DNA from: Balamuthia mandrillaris
Lineage: Eukaryota > Discosea > Longamoebia > Balamuthiidae
DNA length: 63,249 nucleotides
Assembly: GCA_031835245.1 (NCBI GenBank)
Contig: JAVKOQ010000298.1
Span: forward strand, 1-63,249
Direction of reading: 5' to 3'
In this document: in pieces, positions 48,013-59,493 of the stretch
How the letters are laid out: each line of letters opens with the position of its first letter
Position numbering within the stretch: position 1 is the stretch's first letter
Notes under the pieces: model-generated
Database searches by the model: none
What the model saw: only the letters and a program-made list of their open reading frames with translations
Told to the model about the DNA's origin: nothing
Made by a program: the position numbers and the translations under genes

Positions 48013-48183
48013 TGTGTTGATGGAATGTGTAATTAATTTGCCCTAAAACTCTGGCCACAATAGCATGCCTTGACTGCTTGCTGTTCAGGGAAGTTTTCTC
48101 TGCGAGAAAGGAAAAAGCTGGTGAACTTTTCGCGAGAGAACGCACACAGCCAACCTCTCTCGCTTGTCTTTTGGACCTCGGTC

Positions 48184-51100
48184 ATGAGCAAGGTTTTTTC
48201 TCTCTTTCCTTTCTGTTTGGTGTTATTCCCAACTTTGTGTTGTTGACAGACCGACTTGAACTACCCCTTTCGTTTCAGTATTACGTCGACTGCGATGTTG
48301 ATGAAGACAAGGAGAGCAACTATGGTGCCATCTTTGCTGTCTCCGGGCCAGGTATTACCCCTTTGCGCTCTCAAACGCTAAACGGCCTCACCTTCTCTCC
48401 TTTTTTATTCATACTAGTTGTGGTGGCTGAGAGCCTATATGGAGCAGCTATGTACGAACTGGTATGTTGTTGCTTTTCTGTTGCTTTTTGTTTCTCAACC
48501 ATCCTTATTGCAACGATGGTGTAAACAGGTGAGAGTTGGACACGACCAACTTTTGGGAGAAATCATCAAAGTGGATGGTTCGAGCGTCACCGTTCAAGTC
48601 TTTGAAGATACTGGTAGGTTATCTGTCTTTCTCTGCCATTATGTGTAATGCGCGTTTTCTTTCTCGTCTTTTGTTTCTTCTTTCTTGTGGCTTCGTTCCT
48701 TCTATTCTTGTCGTTTCGCTTCTTCCATTGTATTTATAAACGCTTCTCAGCTGGGTTATCGGTTGGAGATCCTGTTCAAAGGACCGGAAAGCCTTTATCC
48801 GTTGAACTTGGTCCAGGTTAGTTAGTTGTTTTTGTTCTATGCTTGACTTTAGGTGTTAGTAACCAACAGAACATACATTAGGTCTACTTTCAAACTTGTT
48901 TGACGGCATACAACGACCATTGGGCAGCATTGCTGACCTCACCAAGGAGACTTTTATTCCAAAAGGCGTTAATGTCTCTGCTCTAAACAGAGATCTTCGA
49001 TGGTTTTTTGAACCTGAAACTCATTTCAAAGTATTTTTGTTTCCTTTCTTACTTTTTATTTAGTGTTTTGTAGTTGGTATTGATGCTTTGTACCAGGTTG
49101 GAGACAATATCACAGGAGGAGACGTTTTTGGAACTGTTGTGGAGAACTCTCTTATTGTTCATAAGATATGCCTTCCTCCTAACGAAAAAGGAACCATTAC
49201 ATTCATCGCTGACGCTGACTATTACACTGTTCAAGTACACATTATCTTTTTATTATTCTTCTTGTGCTTGTGCTTGTTCTTCTTCTTCTTGTTCTTCTTC
49301 TTCTTGTTCTTCTTCTTCTTGTTCTTGTTCTTCTTGTTCTTCTTCTTGTTCTTCTCCTTCTTCTTCTTCTTCTCCTTCTTGTTCTTCTTGTTCTTCTTGT
49401 TCTTCTTCTTCTTCTCGTTCTTCGTTCTTCGTTCTTCGTTCTTCGTTCTTCGTTCTTCGTTCTTCGTTCTTCGTTCTTCGTTCTTCGTTCTTCGTTCTTC
49501 GTTCTTCGTTCTTCGTTCCTCGTTCCTCATTCTTCGTTCTTCTTCTTCGGCTTCTGATAGGACACCGTATTAGAGGTAGAGTTTGGAGATCAAGTCAAAA
49601 AATTTACGATGGCTCAGTCATGGCCAGTGCGAACGCCTCGTCCCGTCGCTCAAAGACTTAGAAGTAATTATCCACTTTTCACTGGACAGCGTATTTTAGA
49701 TGCTCTTTTCCCGTTAGTAACCTTTTGTTCCAACTTTATTGATCTCTTTATCTAGTCCATCAGCTTTAGTTGCTCTTATTTCTCTTTCTTTATTCTTGCA
49801 ATAGTGTTGATCTTTCTTCTTTCTTCTTCGCTTTTTTCTTATTTACCAGATGCGTACAAGGGGGAACGGTAGCGATACCAGGAGCGTTTGGTGGAGGCAA
49901 ATCCATGATATTGTACAACATTACTAAATACACCAACTCGGACGTTGTGCTTTACGTTGGATGTGGGGAGCGAGGCAATGAAATGGCTGAAGCATTGATG
50001 GAGTTTCCTGAGGTAATGTAACCGAAATGTTAATTACAGTACTCCTGCTAACTGTGTCATGGTTATTGTTTGTTGTTGCTGTTGTTGTCTTATGTTGTGG
50101 TTGTGGTTGTGGTTGTTGGAATAGATATCAACGCCAGCAGGGTGGGGCACACAAACGTCAGTAATGAAAAGAATGGCATTGGTGGCCAACACGGCAAACA
50201 TGCCTGTTGCTGCTCGCGAGGCATCTATCTTCACCGGTGTGGCCATATCGGAGTACTTTCGAGATATGGGATACAACGTGTCGTTGGTGGCTGATTCAAC
50301 CTCTCGTTGGGCCGAAGCTCTTCGCGAGATATCTGCAAGGTTGGCTGAAATGCCTGCTGGTTTGTGCTCTCTCACGCTATATCAGTCTCTGTGTTACCCG
50401 TTCCCGTTTATAATCTTTCTTGATTTTGTCTTTCTCTCCCTTTCATTCTCTCCTTGTGCCTTTCCCCTCTCACTCTTGCAGACGACGGTTATCCAGCGTA
50501 TTTGAGCGCTAGACTTGCATCCTTCTACGAACGAGCGGGCAAAATTCGCTGCTATGGCTCGCCTAAACGAAGCGGCAGTCTCACCATCTTGGGTACAGTC
50601 TCTCCTCCGGGAGGCGACTTCTCGGAGCCTGTAACGTCAAAGACTTTGAGCCTGGTTCAAGTCTTTTGGGCTTTGGACAAGAGGCTGGCTCAACGCCGTC
50701 ACTTTCCATCCGTCAATTGGCTTTTGAGCTTCAGCCATGTTGAAAAGATTTTGGAGGACTTTTACGAAATGACAGACTCTGACTCTATTCGTTTCCTGCA
50801 ACTGAAACAACGGTGCAAAGAGATACTGCAAAAGGAAGAGGAGCTGACAGAAACAGTGGAAGCCATCGGGCGGGACGCTCTGCCAGAGAGAGACAAAGTG
50901 ACATTAGACGTGGCCAGACTTATCCGAGAGGACTTTTTGCAGCAAAACATGTTCACGATGTATGATAGGTACTGCCCGTTCTACAAGATGGTTTGGATGC
51001 TTCGCAATATGATTCTCTATCACGACTTGGCTATGGATGTTGTGGCACAAAAGAAGATGGATTTGGCGAGCCTCAAAAGGCAGTTGGGCGATGTCTACTA

Positions 51101-51209
51101 TGAGCTGACTGCGATGAAGTATGCGGAGCCGGATGACGGAGAACAAAGAGTGGTCACGCGTTACAAAGCCCTGGAGGAACAGCTTTACTCCGCCTTTCGT
51201 AGCTTGTAA
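48184..51209 (+). CDS. ATP6V1A: V-type proton ATPase catalytic subunit A
   Basis: Eleven exons (48184-48192, 48279-48351, 48418-48461, 48529-48613, 48751-48816, 48882-49030, 49097-49234, 49561-49712, 49850-50012, 50125-50359, 50482-51209) give 613 aa, the usual size. Subunit A hydrolyses ATP in the V1 head to drive proton pumping into vacuoles. Conserved stretches: [93 protein letters not shown] and [10 protein letters not shown]. The P-loop reads GAFGGGKS instead of the near-universal GAFGCGKT, so the redox-sensitive Cys is absent, although its partner in DRYCPFYK is kept. The segment after MEFPE also differs from the usual sequence. The first coding exon is only three codons. Confidence 0.95.
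49257..49549. repeat. TTC/TTG-rich tract and CGTTCTT heptamer array in V-ATPase intron
   Basis: The first half is (TTC)n with G substitutions; the second half (about 49415-49545) is a nearly perfect tandem array of the 7-mer TTCGTTC, about 18 units. It ends some 12 bases before the 3' splice site at 49560. Confidence 0.93.
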
Positions 51210-51438
51210 ATAAATGACGAGCAACAATAAGTTTATTCGCAGCAAGCATGAGCGTCCATTCCATTCATACCCGCCCCCCCCAAACCTCTGGCTTCACAGA
51301 GCAAACTGTGGTGTCGACAAAATGTTTCTGTCTGTTCCCTTGTCGATCGGGTCTTCCTCTTTTTTGATACAGGCATTGCCGGTTGAAAAAAGCAGATGTT
51401 TGGAATAACATGTATATCTGTCTGCCTCCTCACGGAAA

Positions 51439-51750
51439 ATGATTCATCGTTCGCTCTTCTTTACTCTCCTGTGCCTCTCGGTTCACATGGTGTACATACC
51501 CCTTTTGTGCCTATTCCTGATGGGTCCTGCCCTCGAATGTGCACTTTACTGGTTGGGGTCTGTTCCAGTGGTAGTAGTTGGGGCATTTTCGGCGCTGAAA
51601 ACACTGGCAGACCGCCATTCGTATGAACATATCAGAATCCTGCTTTGGCGGGTAGTGATAGTCGTGGCAGCATTATCTTTGGTGGTAAACCCAGTATTCG
51701 TCTTGTTTGTTCAAAGGAACTGGCAGCGTAAGTTTCCCTTTCATATGACG

Positions 51751-51801
<51 letters not shown>

Positions 51802-52493
51802 TCTCCATGCTCACCACAAATTCTGCTTCTCAACTTTAGCCGTGCTCGAACTCTCTGAAGGATTACATCTCCAAAGGCTCAAACTTTGTGCCCATATACG
51901 ACCAAGTCACCAATGTCCCGTGGAATTGCTTTGAAGCAGAGTGGGAAGCAGAACCTCCGCTGCCTCCTGGCATGGCGTTCGGACCCACGGTTTGATCTCT
52001 TTTATGTATTGGTTGTGCTATCAGGTGTGAACCACGCTAAACGAATTATCAGGGAGTTCTGAGTGGGGCCTGGCATGGTTTTGATGGCACTCCCTCTTCT
52101 CGTAACACGTCCTCGGCCCACTGCATCACGTTGGTATGCAATAGAGCCAACCCTCTTGGTATCGCACCAACAGTTTTGGGCACCCAAAAGCCCCTTGCGT
52201 TTTTCGTAGGTAATACTCCCCGACAAGCTTTCTTTATGACCAAGTTATTTTTACTTAGCGTCCGTTGTGATGGGAAAACAGATGGTGCTACAGAGTACCG
52301 TGCTTGTGGAGTTGGGCAAAAAGTATATCATGCTGAAGGACTGCAAAAGCCCCAACGGAGATTGCTTGCATACGACTACGTGACAAACGAGGAAAGTTGG
52401 CACCGCCAGAAGATGTATTGTCTTTTCATGTTTGGGCTTGGGGTGTTCATGATCATGGTGTCCTTGCAATCTTCCAAGTACAAATCCAAGTGA
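51439..52493 (+). CDS. Multi-pass membrane protein, family unknown
   Basis: Exons 52053-52133, 52174-52205 and 52259-52493 join in phase, preceded by 51840-51989. The first exon, starting at 51439, encodes several hydrophobic helices (LLCLSVHMVYIPLLCLFLMG, VPVVVVGAFSALKTL, VVIVVAALSLVVNPVFVLFV). The last exon ends with one more (MYCLFMFGLGVFMIMVSL). In between lies a polar luminal or extracellular region with GAWHGFDGTPSSRNTSSAHC, which has an N-glycosylation site. The first junction is unresolved: the strong donor at 51728 is one base out of phase with the acceptor before 51840, while a donor earlier in the exon (after LSLVVNP) would fit. The function is unknown. Confidence 0.6.
51753..51795. 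repeat. (CT)n microsatellite in intron of membrane-protein gene
   Basis: A CT run in the first intron, pyrimidine-rich on the sense strand. Confidence 0.9.
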
Positions 52494-52567
52494 TGCAAGC
52501 ACAAGGGTACCCTTGGTGTGTCCTTGTGCATTCTCCATCGTATCTTTCTCCTCCTCTCCTCCTCCTC

Positions 52568-52688
<121 letters not shown>

Positions 52689-52818
52689 CAACAACAAGGG
52701 TGAACCCTTTGCAATAAACCAATGATGATTGTTTTTTTTTTGTGCCATATATCATATAACAAAAAAAAGTCAAATTTCTTTTATTTATTTGCCAAAGGGA
52801 CGAAGAAGCAGAAGCAGG

Positions 52819-54019
52819 ATGCCACCAAAGAAAGGAGGAGGCAACAAAGGGGGTACCGCCAGCAGTGGTGGGGGTGGTGGCAAAGGCAAAGGAAAGGCCA
52901 AGGGTGGCGGCGGCGGTTCCAGCAGTGATGGAGGCCTGAAGCCCTGCAGCCATGTTCACGCAAGACACATCTTGTGGTAAACTGATTTTTCTGTTCTTTC
53001 TTCCTAAGAACAAAAACTCTTTGTGTGTGTGTGTGTGTGACGTTAAGTCTTTCGTTGTTCGCCGCAACTCTTGCTTTCTTTCTTCGTCGTCCTATGCTGA
53101 AGACATTTTACTCATTTTACTTTCGCTAGCGAAAAGCAATCAAAGATATTGGAGGCACAAAGGCGGTTGAACGGCACTTGGGAGGAAGGAGGCAACACCC
53201 TCCCAGCAATGGAGTTTGCTCAGGTGAGTAACACAAACTCTCTCTCTCTCATTTCGTTGTAAGACAAACCTCTCTTTCTCTCTGCTTTCCCTCTTATGGA
53301 ACTAGGTTGCAAGAATGATGTCAGAAGACAAGGCCAGACAAGGAGGAGACCTCGGTTGGTTCGCTCGAGGACAAATGGCGTACGTCCTTACTTTTTTACC
53401 TTCTTGTTATTTCGTGTTTTTCGTTCTTGTTCTTCTTCTTCTTGTTCTTCTTCTTCTTCTCCTTCTCCTCCTCCTCCTCCTCCTCCTCTTCCTCCTCCTC
53501 CTCCTCCTCCTCCTCCTCCCCTCCTCCTCCTCCTCCTCCTCCTCTCCCTCTTCCTCCTCCTCCTCCTCCTCCCTCCTCCCTCCTCCTCCTCCTCCTCCTC
53601 CTCTCCTCCTCCTCCCTCCTCCCTCCTCTCCTCCTCCTCCTCCTCCCTCCTCCTCCTCCTCCTCTCCTCCTCCTCCCTCCTCCTCCTCCTCCTCCTCCTC
53701 CTCCTCCTCCTCCTCCTCCTCCTCCTCCTCCTCCTCCTCCTCCTCCTCCTCGTTCTTCTTCGTCTTCGTCTTCGTCTTCTTCTCCTCCTCCTCCTCCTTC
53801 TCGATCTTCTTTGCTCTTTGCCCATTCCCATTTTCTCATTTATAACTGTTTAGTGGCCCGTTCCAAGATATAGCATTCAACTTGAAGGTGGGTGAGGTCT
53901 CCCAACCTTTCAAGACCAAGTTTGGTACGTGTTATCTGGTTGTCGTTTGTGTTTGTCGTATGGCTAACATTTGTGGCATGATAGGTTGGCACATTGTAAA
54001 GTGTGAAGGAAGAAAGTAG
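52819..54019 (+). CDS. PIN4: Parvulin-type peptidyl-prolyl isomerase, PIN4/Par14
   Basis: Five exons (52819-52976, 53130-53223, 53306-53379, 53854-53924, 53985-54019) encode 143 aa. The N-terminus is a Gly/Lys-rich basic tail like that of Par14 (MPPKKGGGNKGG). The parvulin core follows: VHARHILC, KQSKILEAQRRLNG, ARMMSEDKARQGGDLGWFAR, GPFQDIAFNLKVGEVSQPFK and TKFGWHIVKCEGRK. It catalyses prolyl cis/trans isomerisation and in animals acts in nucleoli, chromatin and spindle. It lacks a WW domain, unlike Pin1. Intron 3 is a 470-base pyrimidine tract. Confidence 0.95.
53431..53815. repeat. (CCT/TTC)n tract in PIN4 intron 3
   Basis: Nearly 400 bases of almost pure pyrimidine on the sense strand, mostly CCT units with TTC and CTC variants. 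It fills most of the intron 53380-53853. Confidence 0.95.
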
Positions 54020-54128
54020 TTCTCAGAAACAGCATTACTGCCCACATCGCTAGAATTGTTTCTATTTGCTAGTTTGCTACCGTATCATACTATTCCTCGT
54101 TATTTATTTATTTTTTCCTTTGCATTTC

Positions 54129-54158
54129 GAGAGAGAGAGAGAGAGAGAGGGAGAGAGG

Positions 54159-54199
<41 letters not shown>
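54129..54199. repeat. (GA)n microsatellite between PIN4 and the secreted-protein gene
   Basis: GA run with GGGA interruptions in the convergent 3' flank of PIN4 and the 54220 gene. Confidence 0.9.
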
Positions 54200-54200
<1 letters not shown>

Positions 54201-54219
54201 AGCTGGAAAACGTCCCAAC

Positions 54220-54750
54220 TTAACGAACGAACATAGAAAGAGGAAGATATCGGCCAGCAGATCCGCTCTCGGAGTTTGGCTCATCATCACTATTGTTGCT
54301 GTGTTGCTGGCTTGCACTTGCACTTCCGCTGTTGTCAGGTTTAGGCTGCCCCGTGCATATCTTGTTGCACACCCAACAAGCACAGTCGTAAGTGGCTGTG
54401 CAAACGCCGACCACTTGACAACCTTGGGTCCTGGTGGTCACTTGGCAAGTGGCGGGGTCGTAGGAGTAGATGCAGTGGCCGGAGATGAGCTCTCCTGCGG
54501 CGGTAAAGTTCTGCGACTGCGAGCCGCAGGGTCCGCTCCGCGGGCAGGAGCCACCAGGGAAGGAGCAACCGTTGGGGCAGCACTGAGAGTTGAGGGCCTT
54601 GCAGCCTCCATATTCAAACATGATGGAGTGTTGTGGCGGGGCGGTCGGCGCTTCCTCTTGGGGCTCCAGCACAAGCTGGAAGGAGGGCGTCAAGCACAAC
54701 AAAAGGAAGAAGAGAGGAGAGGAGAGGGCTCCATAGGAGTGTCCGGCCAT
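54220..54750 (-). CDS. Secreted 14-Cys protein, paralogue 1
   Basis: A single exon of 176 aa. An N-terminal signal peptide is clear (hydrophobic LSSPLFFLLLCLTPSFQLVL). The mature part has 14 Cys in a pattern identical to that of the next gene: FEYGGCKALNSQCCPNGCSF, GHCIYSYDPATCQV, GCQVVGVCTATYDCACWVCN and KICTGQP. A Ser/Asn/Asp-rich stalk follows, ending SESGSAGRYLPLSMF. N-glycosylation sites (NFTAAGEL) support passage through the ER. There is no strong C-terminal hydrophobic tail, so a GPI anchor is doubtful. It is likely a disulfide-stabilised surface, cyst-wall or secreted protein. The family is not recognised. Confidence 0.8.
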   Translation of the reverse strand: MAGHSYGALSSPLFFLLLCLTPSFQLVLEPQEEAPTAPPQHSIMFEYGGCKALNSQCCPNGCSFPGGSCPRSGPCGSQSQNFTAAGELISGHCIYSYDPATCQVTTRTQGCQVVGVCTATYDCACWVCNKICTGQPKPDNSGSASASQQHSNNSDDEPNSESGSAGRYLPLSMFVR

Positions 54751-55024
54751 TGTCGTTTGTGACTGTGTGTAAGTTTAAACTTTTGGTTGCGGCGAAAAGA
54801 CGGTAAACACCAGCCTCTTATAAACGAATGAACGCAAAAGGAATGCTTGTAGGAATTAAGTCTTAGAAAAAATGCCATTGGCCCCAGCCGAGCTATGGTA
54901 ATTGGCCTGCAATACCCCAAGCAAGACTCCCTAAACAAGCGAAAAAGAAGGAAGCAAACAAAAAGAACGAGACGAGGAAGAAAAAAAATGGAACAGCTGG
55001 TTTACGGTAACTCAAAAAAAAATA

Positions 55025-55522
55025 TCAAGGAAAGAACAACCAAGGAAGGCTTCGGCCAGCAGATCCACTCTCAGAATCTGTCTCTCCGTCACTGTCACTG
55101 GTGCTGCTTCCGCTGTTGGTTGGAGGCGGTTCTGGTTGGCCAGTGCAAATCTTGTTGCATACCCAACAGGTGCAGTCGTAGGTGGCAAAGCAGACTCCGT
55201 TCACTTGACAGCCTTGCTCTCTGGGGCTCACTTCACAGGTGACTGGGTCGTAAATGTAGACGCAATGGCCGGAAACCAGCTCTCCTGCGGTGGTGTAGTT
55301 CCCAGACACGCCTCCGCAGGAGCCATAGCTGTTGCACAAGCCTCCGGGAAAGGAGCAGCCGCTGGGGCAGCACTGGGAGTTGAGGGCCATGCAACCTCCA
55401 AACTCGAACACAATGGAGTATTGCGCGGTGGAGTTTTGGGCCTCCACGGCAGCAAGGAGGGGCATCACCACGCCCAACAAAATGCAGGCCCATACAGCGC
55501 GGGAAGATAGGGCAGCCCACAT
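55025..55522 (-). CDS. Secreted 14-Cys protein, paralogue 2
   Basis: A single exon of 165 aa and tandem relative of the gene at 54220. Signal peptide: AVWACILLGVVMPLLAAVEA. It keeps all 14 Cys and the wording FEFGGCMALNSQCCPSGCSF, TAGELVSGHCVYIYDP, GCQVNGVCFATYDCTCWVCN and KICTGQPEP. An N-glycosylation site is visible in GNYTTAGEL. The acidic Ser/Asp stalk and the end SESGSAGRSLPWLFF match the paralogue, so the C-terminus is under constraint. The two genes lie 275 bases apart, in the same orientation, after a local duplication. Confidence 0.82.
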   Translation of the reverse strand: MWAALSSRAVWACILLGVVMPLLAAVEAQNSTAQYSIVFEFGGCMALNSQCCPSGCSFPGGLCNSYGSCGGVSGNYTTAGELVSGHCVYIYDPVTCEVSPREQGCQVNGVCFATYDCTCWVCNKICTGQPEPPPTNSGSSTSDSDGETDSESGSAGRSLPWLFFP

Positions 55523-55723
55523 TGTTATTGTTATCGTGCTGTTCGCCGTAGTATCTAAAAGAAATGAAGACCGCCAGAAAGATCATTTAATTGAGAACAA
55601 AAGCATTACAAGATTTATTGCCTGTCTACGAAAAATCCCATTGGCCAAACGAATTAATATCCCCTGCACGAGTCCTTGTCCTCACGAGGACAAAAGGAGC
55701 AGCACGTCGACACGAAAGAGAGA

Positions 55724-55772
<49 letters not shown>

Positions 55773-55989
55773 ATGAAAGAGAAGCAGAGAAGGACATGGG
55801 GCACAAGAAAAATAGCACAGAAACCAAAACTTCAAAAAATGATACAAAAAAAGGGCATCATAGCCATCATAGAGAAAGGTGAAAAGGTGCACATAAAGAG
55901 GAAGAAAGGAATGACATTGTTCCCAAGCATGCAAGAGTTTTTGAGAAACAGGAGGAAGGAAGAAAAGAAAGAAATAAAAAATGAGAAAG
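55523..55989. other. Intergenic region between secreted-protein gene and Rab1
   Basis: About 470 bases with a (GA)n run at 55735-55769 and purine-rich sequence; no supported gene. Confidence 0.4.
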
Positions 55990-56478
55990 TTAATTACAGC
56001 AGCCCTTCCTGCCAGCACTCACGGATTGAGTGTCCTTGAGGTTGAGCTTTTCCTTCTCCGTTTTCGTGGACTCGGGCAGCTGCACGCGTTGATCAAAGAT
56101 CTCCTTCACCAAGACCATGAAAGCATCCTCCACTCCCTTTCCCTCCTTGGCGGAGGCCTCGCTGAACAGCATTCCTTGCTGGTCGGCAAAAGCCTTGCCA
56201 GTGGCCATCGGTACGGCCCGTTTGTCCTCCATGTCGGCCTTGTTTCCTACCAACAGCTTGGTCACGCTGCCGCAGGCGTAGCGCTCAATCTCGTTCAACC
56301 ACATCTTGGCGTTATTGAAGGATACTTGGTCTGTAATGTCGTACACGACGATGATGCCGTGTGCGCCTCTGTAGTAGCTGCTTGTGATTGTGCGGAAACG
56401 TTCCTGTCCAGCTGGTTGTGTTTTGTGTTTTCATTTTGTGTTCGATGAGAAGATGAAAAACAAGTGGGCAGAAGGAAG

Positions 56479-56516
<38 letters not shown>

Positions 56517-57085
56517 GAGAGACGAGAGACGAGAGACGAGAGAAGCGTTAAAGGGAGAAGGAGAGAGCAGGAAAAGAAACAATAAAAAGAAAGGGGCGAA
56601 TAGGAAGAAAAAATCAAACCTGTGTCCCAAATTTGCATTTTAACAACTTTGTCCTGAATGTTCACGTTGCGGATCTTAAAGTCAACTCCAATGGTACTGA
56701 TGAAGGTCTCTTGGAACATATCATCCTGTTTTTTGGGTAAGACAAGAAAGACATTCAGTATCTAGTCCTTGTAACAAAAGCACAAATCGGGTTCCCCCTT
56801 AAAAAATAGAGCAAAAAGGGGGGAAAAACGAACCGTGAACCTCAGCAACAAAGAAGATTTGCCTACGCCGCTGTCGCCAACCAACAAGATCTTAAATAGG
56901 TGGTCGCTTTCAAAAGGAGAAGAATCAAATAAAAAAAAAGTTAGCAAAGTGCCCCTTTTGAGGAGAGAAATGGGTAGTAACAAACAAGAAAAAAAAAAAC
57001 TCATCATCAACGGACAAGAAAGAAAAAAAAAGCCAGGGAGGAGGGAAAAGGAAAGAATGCCTTACTATTGATCAAGGCTCGTCAT
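55990..57085 (-). CDS. RAB1: Rab1-type small GTPase
   Basis: Four exons (57085-57066, 56906-56834, 56725-56620, 56411-55990) encode 206 aa. G motifs are all intact: [14 protein letters not shown], the effector loop [25 protein letters not shown] (the catalytic Gln), GNKADM and the SAK motif ([12 protein letters not shown]). The effector loop and switch II wording are those of Rab1/Rab8-type proteins, with the [10 protein letters not shown] of Rab1 favoured. It ends with CCN, and the Cys pair is suitable for geranylgeranylation. Rab1 controls ER-to-Golgi traffic. The first exon holds only six and two-thirds codons. The intron before the last exon has a (CT)n tract and a GTCTCTC array on the sense strand. 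Confidence 0.94.
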
Positions 57086-57763
57086 TGTGTGTGTGTGTGT
57101 GTGTATGTGCGCTGCTGTTTTTTTTTTTCAAACAAACAAAAAAAAAAGTAGTTGAGATTGGTTGTTGCTTCTTTTCCCCCTTTTCTTCCCCTCCCACTGT
57201 AGTATACAAAAAAAATAAACTCCCCCCCCAAAAAAAAAGAAAGAGAAGTGTACGAGGCGGTCGGTGTGTCACAGAAAGACAAAAAGACAGAGGAAACCCC
57301 TTGTTGTTGTTGTTTTTTTTTTTGAGGTGAGCAGCAAGCAGTGGGCAGTAGAAGTAGTCGTAGCAATTGGTGCACAGCCAAAACCAAAATAAGGTTTTAT
57401 TTTTTTTTTCTTTTGGCCGCAACAAACAACCCCAAAGCGAATGGAAATTCAAAAAAAAGTGCGGCTGCAGAGATCAGGACGATGACGTCACACCATCTAG
57501 ATCAGAAGTCTGCCAAAAGAAGTGCCCCTCAGGGAATATCTTCCGCCGAAGAGAAGAGAAGTCTTTTTCAACGAAGTTACCAGAAGCCGGGGTGGAGGTG
57601 GCGGGAGGGAAGGGAGGGAAGGATAAATGAAAAGTAACAGAGGTAAGAACACGCACGATGCGGAGCGGGGAAGAGGTATCTCCTCGAAAGCGAAATAAAA
57701 ACAGGGTGTTGTTTGTGCGTGCGTTTTCATGATAAACAAACAGAAAAGTCAGAAGGTGCATTT
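57086..57763. other. Intergenic region Rab1 5' flank / CNOT9 3' flank
   Basis: About 680 bases with a (GT)n run at 57087-57105 and A/T homopolymers near 57120, 57210, 57310 and 57400. TGACGTCA (57483-57490, a perfect CRE palindrome) lies here, about 400 bases upstream of the Rab1 start. No gene is supported. Confidence 0.45.
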
Positions 57764-59493
57764 TCAGGGATGCGAAAGGTTGGGGTTGTTGACGCCAAGC
57801 ACGTCGGCGGCGGATGGAGAGCTCTCCCTCAGGTTCATTAAGAGTTGGGCCAACCACCGCGTTGTTGTGTGGTCGTCCTTCAAATAATTGGCAAATGTGC
57901 CGTCGTGAAACGGCTCCGGAAGGTGAGAACGAAGTGCTTCGCGAGCCCTTTTCGGTGTTGGCATTGAAAAATAAGAAACCAGATAAAGAGAAAAGAACAG
58001 AAGAATAGAGACAGAAGAACAGAGCAAAAAGAGGAAACGAAAGTTTTGAAAAAAACTTACTTAGGGTTATCCGAAAGGCGCAAGTAACAGCGGATGATGT
58101 GTTTGAGGAGGCGTTGGGAAGGAGCTTCCACGAGACCCGCCACCATGTTGCTGAGCACGGTGCTGACCGCGTAGAAGCGCTCATAGGTAGTACAAATGTA
58201 GATGAGGCCTGTGTTATCCAATAGTATCTTTTGGATGATGAATGTGGCAACCTTTTTTGTGTTGTTATTCGAAGTTCGTTTTTAAATATGGTCAAGCGAG
58301 AAGAGAAGACAGTAGAAGAAAGAAAGAAGATGAAAGAATAAGGACTACTTACTGTTTTAGAGAGTTCGCTGCCAGTTTCCATAATGCGAAGACACAATGG
58401 TATGATTTCGGTGGTGAGGAGGAAGTTGATGACATCGGGATCATCCATCTGCTCATAAGCAACCAAAGCACAAAGTTTTGTTAGAAAATGAAAAGGAGCA
58501 AGAATAAGCAGAAAGATCATTTAACAATGATATCCAACAAGTTACCTTGACAAGTGCGCCAATGACACCAAGGCTTGTTAGGCGGAGATACTCAAATGGT
58601 CGCGTCTTACTTACAGTGTTCAGAAATGGATACAAAAACAAAGGAATGTGTGCTGCGCAACAGTAAATAAAAAAGTGTGGTAACAAGCAAAAGAAGGAGA
58701 GCGAAAGAAGATGGAGAGGAAGAGAGAGGAGAGATAGGAAAGCGACAGCGAGAGGAAGAATTACAGAAAAAAGAAAACATAAATGCAGACATGCACACAG
58801 TAACAAAAAGAACGAAAGAAAAAGTTTACCTTTGAGAAAAAGAGTTCGTGTTTCGGGGTGAGAAGCAACGCACTGAAGCAGAGCCAAGGCATTACAAACA
58901 CGGTTGGAGGCATGTGCCTTGAGCTTCGGCGGGGAGAGCAGCGGGTATATACCAACAATCTCCTGTAGGAGGCAGGCGATGGTGCCAAAGGAGTGCCAGA
59001 GAATGGGGGCGAGTTCCGGCACGGCCTCCCGTTTCTTGCTCAGCTCCAAGAGAGCGCTCTCTCTCTTGTCCGGGCTGCTCAGCTCCAACACCAACTGGTA
59101 GATCCGTTCTTTGGAGACACTGCCTTCGGCAGAGGAAGAGGAGGGCGAGGAGGGAGAGACGAGTTGTTGTTGCTGCTGCTGGTGCAGTTGATGTTGGTGC
59201 TGAAGGTGTTGTTGTGGATGGCCGACAGACGAGGAGGCAGAAGAAGAGGGCATAGGGGGAAAAGCAGAGAGGGAGTTGAGAGGGGCCGCCATGGAGCTGG
59301 CAGAGCTGGAGCTGGTGGGGGTTGGAGCGCGCCCATGCCCAGCCACCATGCCCAAGTAACTGCCGTTGGAGGTCGGTGCGACGCCTGGGTGTGAGGATGA
59401 GGCAGAACCAGAGGAAGCAGAGGAGGAAGGCGGCGGCGTTTGCATGCGTGACGCAAGGGAGTGTGTGGGCTGCATTTTGGGGTGGTGTGACAT
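57764..59493 (-). CDS. CNOT9: CNOT9 (RCD1/CAF40) subunit of the CCR4-NOT complex
   Basis: Five exons (59493-58830, 58652-58546, 58448-58353, 58251-58061, 57947-57764) encode 413 aa. The C-terminal 300 residues are the armadillo-like Rcd1 core: [92 protein letters not shown] and [17 protein letters not shown]9 binds GW182/Bam-type peptides and recruits the deadenylase to mRNAs. The N-terminal 115 residues are a Ser/Pro/Gln-rich extension with a poly-Gln run, not present in animals. The start is the ATG of MSHHPKMQ. The very high conservation fixes the junctions. Confidence 0.95.

Noticed and set aside
53388-53873. Poly-Ser/Pro/Leu and poly-Arg/Gly/Glu frames
   Set aside because: Translations of the (CCT)n tract inside PIN4 intron 3; exons on both sides join in phase.
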